Assembly (NCBI RefSeq): GCF_011764565.1
Contig: NZ_AP022871.1
Coordinates: forward strand, 9,052,320 to 9,116,319
DNA: 64,000 bases
Origin: Phytohabitans suffuscus
GTDB lineage: Bacteria > Actinomycetota > Actinomycetes > Mycobacteriales > Micromonosporaceae
Direction of reading: 5' to 3'
Positions 58,516 to 64,000 of this stretch are shown one piece after another. The first letter of the stretch is position 1. Each line of letters begins with the position of its first letter. A model generated the notes under the pieces. That model searched no databases. It saw only the letters and a list, made by a program, of their open reading frames with translations, and had not been told where the DNA came from. Both the position numbers and the translations under genes were made by a program.

Positions 58516-59868
58516 ATGCCCACGCAACGGTTCAACCCGCCACCCGGCTGGCCCGTGCCGCCACCGGGTTGGCACCCGCCGGCTGGCTGGCGCCCCGACG
58601 CGAACTGGCCACCCGCACCGCCCGGCTGGCAGTTCTGGGTGGTCGACCCGCCCGCTCCGCCGCGCGTAGCCCCGGTGGGCATGGACGCCGCCGCGGTCGC
58701 GGCCGAGGCCGCCGCCCTGCGAAGACAACTGCACGAACTGCGCGACGAGCACGCGTCGCTTCAGACTCAGCTCGCGACCCTGCGCTCCGAACTGGTCCGC
58801 ACCTCGGACGAGGCCGTGCTCCAAGAGGTCGGCATCTATCGCTACCAGCATCCGCTCGCGGACGCGGTCGCCTACAAGGCGACGCTGGCGGACCTGTCCG
58901 ACCGGATCAAGGCGATGGCGCGCGGCGGCACCGCGGTCCTGGGCAACACCGGCTGGACGGTCAACGGATCCGCCGCCGAGGGCCGCAAGATGATCGCGCA
59001 GTACTCCAAGCTCATGCTGCGTGCGTACAACGCCGAGGCCGACAGCTGCGTGGCGCGGGTCCAGCCGCACAAGCTGCACACCACTGTCGAGCGTCTCGAC
59101 AAGGTGGCCACAACGATCGCCCGCCTGGGCAGCACGATGGGCATCCGCATCGGACCGGACTACCACTGGCTGCGCGTACAGGAGATCACGCTGACCGCGG
59201 ACTACCGGGCGAAGGTCGACGAGGAGAAGGAGCGGATCCGCGAGGAACGGGAGCGGCAGCGCGAGGAGCGGGCCGCGATGCAGGAGTTCGAGCGGGAGAA
59301 GGCGCGTCTGGCCAAGGAACAGTCGCACTACCTCGCGGCGCTGGCGAAGCTTCAGGCCAACGGCGACCAGAGCGGCGCCGCCGCGCTGGAAGCCAAGCTC
59401 GCCGAGGTCGGCGAGGCGATCGCCGGCGTCGAGGCCCGGGAGGCCAACATCCGTGCCGGCTACGTCTACGTGATCTCCAACATCGGCGCCTTCGGACCCG
59501 ACATGGTCAAGATCGGCATGACCCGCCGGCTGGACCCGGAAGACCGGGTGCGCGAGCTCGGCGACGCCTCCGTCCCGTTCCGGTTCGACACACACGCCTT
59601 GATCTTCAGCGAAGATGCCGTGGGACTGGAGGCGAAGCTGCACGCGGCCCTCGACGAACACCGGGTGAACAAGGTCAACGCCCGCCGCGAGTTCTTCTAC
59701 GCCGACCCGGCCCAGGTGCGCGACCTCCTCCAGGAGATCGCCGGTCAGCATCTGCTCGAGTACCACGAGACGCCGCAGGCACTGGAGTGGCGGGCAAGCG
59801 GCACGCACGAGCGGGAGACCCAGCCGCCCGCCGGCGCCACACCGCCCGCCGTCCCCGCGACGGCGTGA
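58516..59868 (+). CDS. DUF4041 and T5orf172 (GIY-YIG-like) domain protein with proline-rich N-terminus
   Basis: 450 residues from ATG 58516, with GGAAGG upstream. Residues 1-45 are PPGW-type repeats (NPPPGWPVPPPGWHPP). A coiled coil (AALRRQLHELRDEHASLQTQ) comes next. A DUF4041-like domain (about 98-245) is followed by a long charged helix (EEKERIREERERQREERAAM). The C-terminal T5orf172/Mug113 domain (about 315-415) has GYVYVISNIGAFGPDMVKIG, MTRRLDPEDRVRELGDASVP and REFFYADP, matching the GIY-YIG nuclease core. The DUF4041-T5orf172 pairing is known from phages and bacteria; function is unproven, perhaps DNA cutting. Forms an operon with a DUF4236 gene. Confidence 0.82.
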   Translation: MPTQRFNPPPGWPVPPPGWHPPAGWRPDANWPPAPPGWQFWVVDPPAPPRVAPVGMDAAAVAAEAAALRRQLHELRDEHASLQTQLATLRSELVRTSDEAVLQEVGIYRYQHPLADAVAYKATLADLSDRIKAMARGGTAVLGNTGWTVNGSAAEGRKMIAQYSKLMLRAYNAEADSCVARVQPHKLHTTVERLDKVATTIARLGSTMGIRIGPDYHWLRVQEITLTADYRAKVDEEKERIREERERQREERAAMQEFEREKARLAKEQSHYLAALAKLQANGDQSGAAALEAKLAEVGEAIAGVEAREANIRAGYVYVISNIGAFGPDMVKIGMTRRLDPEDRVRELGDASVPFRFDTHALIFSEDAVGLEAKLHAALDEHRVNKVNARREFFYADPAQVRDLLQEIAGQHLLEYHETPQALEWRASGTHERETQPPAGATPPAVPATA

Positions 59869-59884
59869 GGCGCAGGAGAAGGGA

Positions 59885-60736
59885 ATGGGTTTCTACCTCG
59901 GCACGAGCCTCAGCACCGGTCCTTTCCGGCTCAGCCTCTCGCCCTCTGGCATCAGTATCTCCGCCGGCTTGCCCGGCTTCCGCGCCGGCGCGGGCCCGCG
60001 CGGCAACTTCGTGCGGGTCAGCGGCCTGGGGACCTACTACGCTGGGGTGCCACGTGTCCTCCCGCCGCGGGCGCACGACCCGGACCGGCGTCCGCTCGCC
60101 CAGCCTGGCGAGGTGGTGCTCCAGGACCTGAACGGCGCCTCGGTCCAGCAGCTCGTGGCGGCCCACCCGTCCGACATCGTCGGGCAGCTGCGCGCCGCGA
60201 CCCGGCGGGTGCCGTTGTGGCCGTTCGCCGCCGGCGCGACGGTCCTGCTGGTGTTGCTGACCGTACCCTTCGGGCTCGCGCTGCTCCTGCCCGGCGTGCC
60301 GGCGGTCGTGTGGCTGTACCTACGCGACCGCGCCCGCCGATCGGTGGTCGTCTTCTACCAGGTCGACGGCGAGCCGGCGACGCGCTTCGAACGCCTCACG
60401 GCGGCCCACCACTTCCTCCCGGACCGCGCGCTGTTGCGCCAGGGCAGTGAGTACGCCGAGCTGCCCTACGACTCGCTGCGGGTGAGCGCGGCACCGCAGC
60501 GGTTCGTCGAGAGCGGGGCGGTCCCCCGCGACTCCCGGGTCGTCGACACGACGTGGCAGTACGCGAACGTACGCGGCGGCCCCGATCGCCGGTTCAAGAA
60601 CAACCGCCAGCTTCCGGTCATGCTGTACGGACGTCTCACTCTGCACACACCGGCCGGCTTCTACATGGCCTGGGACTTCTCCCGGCCTGAGGCGGCGGAC
60701 GCGCTCGCCGACGCGATCCACGGCATGGCGCGGTGA
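59885..60736 (+). CDS. DUF4236 N-terminal domain membrane protein
   Basis: 283 residues from ATG 59885, with AGGAGAAGG upstream and 16 bp after the DUF4041 gene. The first 55 residues (MGFYLGTSLSTGPFRLSLSP, then SGISISAGLPGFRAGAGPRG) are a clear DUF4236 domain, a short beta-rich module of unknown function often found near nuclease or phage-like genes. Two hydrophobic segments (FAAGATVLLVLLTVPFGLAL, LLPGVPAVVWLYLRD) anchor it. The last 160 residues form a soluble domain with SVVVFYQVDGEPATRFERLT and RRFKNNRQLPVMLYG, probably a short-PH-like beta fold. Likely partner of the upstream protein. Confidence 0.75.
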   Translation: MGFYLGTSLSTGPFRLSLSPSGISISAGLPGFRAGAGPRGNFVRVSGLGTYYAGVPRVLPPRAHDPDRRPLAQPGEVVLQDLNGASVQQLVAAHPSDIVGQLRAATRRVPLWPFAAGATVLLVLLTVPFGLALLLPGVPAVVWLYLRDRARRSVVVFYQVDGEPATRFERLTAAHHFLPDRALLRQGSEYAELPYDSLRVSAAPQRFVESGAVPRDSRVVDTTWQYANVRGGPDRRFKNNRQLPVMLYGRLTLHTPAGFYMAWDFSRPEAADALADAIHGMAR

Positions 60737-60890
60737 CCCTATCTCCCCAGAAACCGCTCGTCAGGTACCCCCAGGAACCCTTCGTCAGGGCGCGGCGGGC
60801 GCTGCTGTCGGCGCCGATGGAGGAGACGCGCACCTGTTCACCCCCGGTCCACGAAGCGGAATCACGCGGGACCCGGCGCGCGGGCACGGC

Positions 60891-60896
60891 GATAAT
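60891..60896 (+). promoter_or_regulatory. possible -10 box for leaderless PNPOx-like gene
   Basis: GATAAT lies 7 nt before the ATG at 60904; no ribosome binding site. Confidence 0.4.
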
Positions 60897-60903
60897 CGTG
60901 ACC

Positions 60904-61488
60904 ATGGGGAAGGTTCACGAACGTATCGACGGGCGGCTGCGGGAGTTCATCGAGGCGCAGCCCGTGTTCTTCACCGCGACCGCGCCACTGGCCGGCGACG
61001 GCACGGTCAACCTCTCGCCGAAGGGGCTGCGCGGGTCGCTCGCGGTCGTCGACGAGCTGACCGTCGCCTACCTCGACTTCGCCGGCAGCAACGCCGAGAC
61101 CGTCGCCCACCTGCGCGAGAACGGCCGGATCACGCTGATGTGGTGCGCGTTCCAGGGCCCGCCCAACATCGTACGGGTGCACGGGCGCGGCGAGCCGGTC
61201 TTCCGCGACGACCCCCGTTGGGGCGAGCTGGTCGCGCACTTCCGCGACATCGACCCGAGCGTCCACGGGCTGCGGGCGATCATCCTCGTGCGGGCCGAGC
61301 TGATCCGCGACACCTGCGGCTACGCGGTGCCGTTCATGGTGTACGAGGCGGACCGCGACCTGCACGGCAAGCGCTTCGCCCGGGAGGACGACGCGTCGCT
61401 GAGCGCCTACTTCGAGAAGAAGGAGCACATCGCGACGAGCATCGACGGCCTGCCGGGGCTGCCGCTCCCCTGCCGCCGACGCCGGTGA
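60904..61488 (+). CDS. pyridoxamine 5'-phosphate oxidase-family flavin-binding protein
   Basis: 194 residues from ATG 60904. The open frame extends to 60733 but the extra residues lack domain features. Split-barrel FMN-binding fold: HERIDGRLREFIEAQPVFFT, VNLSPKGLRGSLAVVDELTV, FAGSNAETVAHLRENGRITL, NIVRVHGRGEPVF and ELIRDTCGYAVPFMVYEADR. The short N-terminus and missing PLP-site arginines suggest an F420- or FMN-dependent reductase or heme/flavin binder rather than true PdxH. The C-terminus ends in a basic run (LPCRRRR), perhaps altered by a frame error near 61470. Confidence 0.8.
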   Translation: MGKVHERIDGRLREFIEAQPVFFTATAPLAGDGTVNLSPKGLRGSLAVVDELTVAYLDFAGSNAETVAHLRENGRITLMWCAFQGPPNIVRVHGRGEPVFRDDPRWGELVAHFRDIDPSVHGLRAIILVRAELIRDTCGYAVPFMVYEADRDLHGKRFAREDDASLSAYFEKKEHIATSIDGLPGLPLPCRRRR

Positions 61489-61567
61489 CGGCGACCCGCT
61501 GAGGCCGCGGGGGCGCGGGCTCCGGGCCGGCTCTGCCGGCCTGGGCGAAGACCGCGCCCCGCGAACG

Positions 61568-61618
61568 GTGAGGCCGCGGGAGCGACGGTCCGGACCACCG
61601 CGGACATCGCGGTAGCCC
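61568..61618 (-). repeat. dispersed repeat C, copy 3
   Basis: TGAGGCCGCGGGAGCGACGG, palindrome GGTCCGGACC, then ACCGCGGACATCGCGGTAGC. Read on the minus strand it can form CCGCG-ATGTC-CGCGG and a GGTCCGGACC stem. It starts 12 bp after the TetR stop codon. Confidence 0.8.
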
Positions 61619-61630
61619 TCCAGAAGATCT

Positions 61631-62386
61631 CTAGTCCGGAACCGGCAGGCCGGCGGCCTCGGCGGCCAGGCGGAGCTGGCCCAGGAAGAGCGCGTCGCGC
61701 GCCTCGGCGTCCATCCACTCGAAGTGGCCGTTGGCCTCCAGTGACGTGAAGCCGTGCAGCGCGGCCCACGCGTGCAGCATCGCCTGGAAGTGCGCCGGGC
61801 CGACGTCGACCTCGTGCCGCTCGTGCTTGACGCGCGCGCAGGCCTCCACCGCGGGGTGCACGTCGGGGATCCGGGGCGGCCCGAGGCGCCCGGCGCGCAG
61901 CGCCTCGACGAACAGCGACGACAGCTGGGCCATAGCCCGGCCGGCGGCTTCGCTGGTGCTGCCGTCCGCGGGGGCCGCGTAGTCGGGCAGCGGCATGCCC
62001 AGGATCAGCGCGAACTGCTGGGGCTCCTCGTGCGCCCACCACCGGTAGGCCTGGCCGGCGGCGACGAAGGCGGCGGCGATGTCGTCGGGTGGGACCTCGG
62101 CGCGCGCCTTGGCCACCGCCTCGCCGAGCGCCTGGTAGGCGTCGTGGATCAGCGCGCTGATCAGCTCGTCGCGGTCGGCGAAGTAGCGGTAGAGCGCGGG
62201 CGGTGTCATGTCCATGACGCGGGCGATGTCGGTGAAGCGCACCTCCACCGTGCCGCGCTCGCGCATCAGGGCGAGGGCGGTCTGCTTGATCTCGTCGATC
62301 GTGGCTGCTCTCGCCCGTTCGCGGCGGGGGCGGTCCGCGGGGTCGGGCTCATGCAATTCCTCCGTGTTTCGTATCGCGTTATGCAT
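61631..62386 (-). CDS. TetR-family regulator; real start probably ATG 62352 with a lost base
   Basis: 251 residues from ATG 62386 as read. HTH: ATIDEIKQTALALMRERGTV then FTDIARVMDMTPPALYRYFA, a standard TetR recognition helix. The C-terminal TetR_C domain has FVAAGQAYRWWAHEEPQQFA and MLHAWAALHGFTSLEANGHF. The N-terminal 12 residues (MHNAIRNTEELH) overlap a perfect GGAGGA site placed 5 nt before ATG 62352, which is one base out of frame. Adding one base in the G-run 62339-62342 gives MSPTPADRPRRERARAATID. It probably represses the divergent MMPL transporter gene. Confidence 0.85.
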   Translation of the reverse strand: MHNAIRNTEELHEPDPADRPRRERARAATIDEIKQTALALMRERGTVEVRFTDIARVMDMTPPALYRYFADRDELISALIHDAYQALGEAVAKARAEVPPDDIAAAFVAAGQAYRWWAHEEPQQFALILGMPLPDYAAPADGSTSEAAGRAMAQLSSLFVEALRAGRLGPPRIPDVHPAVEACARVKHERHEVDVGPAHFQAMLHAWAALHGFTSLEANGHFEWMDAEARDALFLGQLRLAAEAAGLPVPD

Positions 62387-62479
62387 CGTTACAGACGTGA
62401 AGCCGCTTGACAAGTGACGGAGCATCGTGTTTGTTATGAGGCTTAACGGAGCTGACACGACTTCACTCGGGGAAAGACG
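62387..62479. promoter_or_regulatory. divergent promoter region, tetR-mmpL
   Basis: AT-rich gap. Plus strand: TTGACA near 62409 with TGTTAT 19 nt on. Minus strand: TTGTCA, 16 nt, then TAACGAT, placing the transcript start near 62386, so translation from 62386 is unlikely. CTTGACAAG is a short palindrome overlapping both -35 boxes and may be part of the TetR operator. Confidence 0.5.
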
Positions 62480-64000
62480 ATGAACGATGCAGGACCGCTC
62501 GGGCGCCTGGCCCGGCTCGCCTATCGCAACCGTGGCCGCACCGTGCTCGCGTGGCTGGCCGCCCTCATGCTCGCCGCCGGACTCTCGGCGGCCTTCGGCG
62601 GCGACTACGCCGCCGACTACTCGGCACCCGGCTCGGACTCCAGCGCCGCGGAGCAGCTGCTGCGCGAGCGGTTCCCGGCCCAGTCCGGCGAGGTCGTCGA
62701 CGTGGTGGTCCGGGTCGACGGCGGGGTCGCGACCGCGCAGGGCGACGTACGGGCGCTGCTCGACGAGCTGAGCGCCGCGCCACATGTGGCGGGCGTGGAC
62801 GACCCGTTCACCGCGCCCGGCGGGATCTCGCCGGACGGGGGCACGCTCGTCGCGCACCTGCGCCTCGACGTGACCAACCCCAACGACATGCCGCACGCCG
62901 ACACCCACCGCCTGCTGGAGATCGCGGACGCCGCCGACCGTCCCGGCCTCGACGTCGCGCTCGGCGGCCAGGCGGTGGCCCTCGCCGAGCAGGGCGAGAT
63001 CGGCTCGGAGGGCATCGGCCTGCTCGCCGCCGCGGTGATCCTGCTGCTCACGTTCGGCTCGGTGGTCGCCGCCGGCCTGCCGATCCTCACCGCCGTCGCC
63101 GGCCTCGCGGTCAGCGGCACGCTCACCGGCCTGGCGCTGCGCTTCGTCGACGCGCCCGACTGGTCCACGGCGCTCGCCACCATGATGGGCATCGGTATCG
63201 GCATCGACTACGTGCTGCTCATGGTCACCCGCTTCCGCGAGTGGCGGGCCGCGGGCCTGGACCCGGAGGCGGCCACGGTCGCGACGCTCGACACCGCCGG
63301 CCGCGCGGTGATGGTCGCCGGCGGCACGGTCGTGGTGAGCATGCTCGGGCTGTTCGCGATGGGGCTGTCCTTCATGCGCGGCGCCGCGGTGGTCACGATC
63401 CTCGGCGTCTTCGTGGTGATGGCGGCCAGCGGCACGCTCTTCCCCGCCCTGCTCGGCTACCTCGGCAGGCACGTCGACCGGCTGCGCCTGCCGCTCGGCC
63501 GGCGCCGCGCGGCCGAGGTGGCGGTCGGCGGGCACATCGAGCCGAGCCGCCGCTGGCTGGCCTGGAGCCGCTTCGTGCAGCGCCACCGGGTGGTCTCGGC
63601 GCTGGCCGGTGTGGCCATCCTGCTCGCCCTCGCCTCGCCGTTCCTGGGCGTGCGCTACGGGTTCCCGGACGCGGGCAACGACCGCGTCGAGACCTCCACC
63701 CGCCAGGCGTACGACCTGCAGGCCGCCGCCTTCGGCGCGGGTGCCAACGGCCCGCTCGTGCTGGCCGCGGAGCTGTCCCGGCCGGGCGACGTGTCCGCGC
63801 TCGACGGGCTCCGCGCCGCGCTCGCGGCGACCCCGGGCGTCGCCATGGTCACGCCGCCGCAGCTCAACCCCGCCGGCGACACCGCGGTGCTCACCGTGCA
63901 GCCGCAGACCGGGCCGCAGGACAAGCGGACCGAGGACCTGGTACACCGCCTGCGCGACGAGACCATCCCGGCCGCGACCGCGGGCTCGGGTGCCACGGTA
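62480..64000 (+). CDS. MMPL/RND-family transporter, 5' part (runs off the window)
   Basis: 507 codons from ATG 62480, preceded by GGGGAAAG; open at the edge. First span LAWLAALMLAAGLSAAF, then a periplasmic loop (residues about 45-165: SAPGSDSSAAEQLLRERFPA, VVDVVVRVDGG, GGQAVALAEQGEIGSEGIGL). A membrane block follows (LLAAAVILLLTFGSVVAAGL, ALATMMGIGIGIDYVLLMVT with the family's GxGxDY motif, GGTVVVSMLGLFAMGLSF, TILGVFVVMAASGTLFPALL). A second periplasmic loop starts near 385. Proton-driven lipid or drug export is typical. It is divergent from a TetR regulator that likely controls it. The second half lies beyond the window. Confidence 0.9.
   Translation, partial: MNDAGPLGRLARLAYRNRGRTVLAWLAALMLAAGLSAAFGGDYAADYSAPGSDSSAAEQLLRERFPAQSGEVVDVVVRVDGGVATAQGDVRALLDELSAAPHVAGVDDPFTAPGGISPDGGTLVAHLRLDVTNPNDMPHADTHRLLEIADAADRPGLDVALGGQAVALAEQGEIGSEGIGLLAAAVILLLTFGSVVAAGLPILTAVAGLAVSGTLTGLALRFVDAPDWSTALATMMGIGIGIDYVLLMVTRFREWRAAGLDPEAATVATLDTAGRAVMVAGGTVVVSMLGLFAMGLSFMRGAAVVTILGVFVVMAASGTLFPALLGYLGRHVDRLRLPLGRRRAAEVAVGGHIEPSRRWLAWSRFVQRHRVVSALAGVAILLALASPFLGVRYGFPDAGNDRVETSTRQAYDLQAAAFGAGANGPLVLAAELSRPGDVSALDGLRAALAATPGVAMVTPPQLNPAGDTAVLTVQPQTGPQDKRTEDLVHRLRDETIPAATAGSGATV

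Noticed and set aside
58516..60736. Prophage remnant, suggested by the T5orf172 domain
   Set aside because: No integrase, structural, lysis or attachment sequences are near, and flanking genes are chromosomal metabolic types.
1..64000. tRNA or rRNA genes
   Set aside because: No cloverleaf or GTTCGAATCC-type T-arm with matching acceptor stem was found by eye; a covariance scan would settle it.

Overview
The window is very GC-rich, with strong third-position GC bias, many GTG starts and families typical of filamentous actinomycetes (DUF1707, TIGR04222, ECF42 sigma factor, CBM2-tailed glycosidase, LitR-type B12 regulator). I read it as chromosomal DNA of a soil actinobacterium, plausibly Micromonosporaceae; the family-level guess is inference. 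No rRNA, tRNA, CRISPR array, integrase or transposase gene was recognised.

Layout. 1-5.3 kb: start of an ECF42 sigma factor divergent from a membrane protein with solenoid-like repeats, then repeat-rich DNA, a MOSC protein and a small conserved protein. 5.6-10.7 kb: two drug-exporter-type MFS genes (one frameshifted) and about 2 kb of dispersed repeats with gene debris. 10.9-15.8 kb: secreted vanadium-haloperoxidase-like protein, EEP-family hydrolase and GH3 beta-glucosidase with CBM2. 15.9-24.2 kb: a coherent catabolic locus. An FAD oxidase and a YhfZ-like regulator run one way; a Frc/ribose-type ABC importer, a class I aldolase and two PfkB kinases run the other. 24.2-28.4 kb: foldback element, TIGR04222 membrane protein and a light-response set (LitR-like regulator divergent from phytoene synthase and photolyase). 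28.4-34.2 kb: RTX-repeat secreted protein, HEAT-like protein, NAD-dependent DNA ligase and an unusual CopC fusion. 34.7-40.4 kb: ABC exporter divergent from a TetR regulator across a palindromic operator, then two convergent MFS exporters. 40.5-45.4 kb: oxidative sugar-acid operon (FAH family, aldehyde dehydrogenase, SDR), ADP-ribosylglycohydrolase and RpiB-family isomerase. 45.4-52.5 kb: EEP hydrolase, GH18 chitinase, GH3 enzyme with two discoidin domains, DUF1707 protein and M50 peptidase. 53.4-58.3 kb: penicillin acylase, MocR regulator and alpha/beta hydrolase. 58.5-64 kb: DUF4041/T5orf172 protein paired with a DUF4236 protein, a PNPOx-fold protein, and a TetR regulator divergent from an MMPL transporter cut by the window edge.

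Two window-wide patterns stand out. First, at least eleven single- or double-base losses, almost all in short G/C runs, break otherwise healthy reading frames. This points to systematic sequence errors rather than mass gene decay. Second, several families of palindromic dispersed repeats occupy the intergenic DNA. One of them (element C) lies just downstream of the stop codon of three unrelated minus-strand genes, always in the same orientation. Many single genes also have a TANNNT box only 6-9 nt before the start codon, suggesting leaderless transcription.
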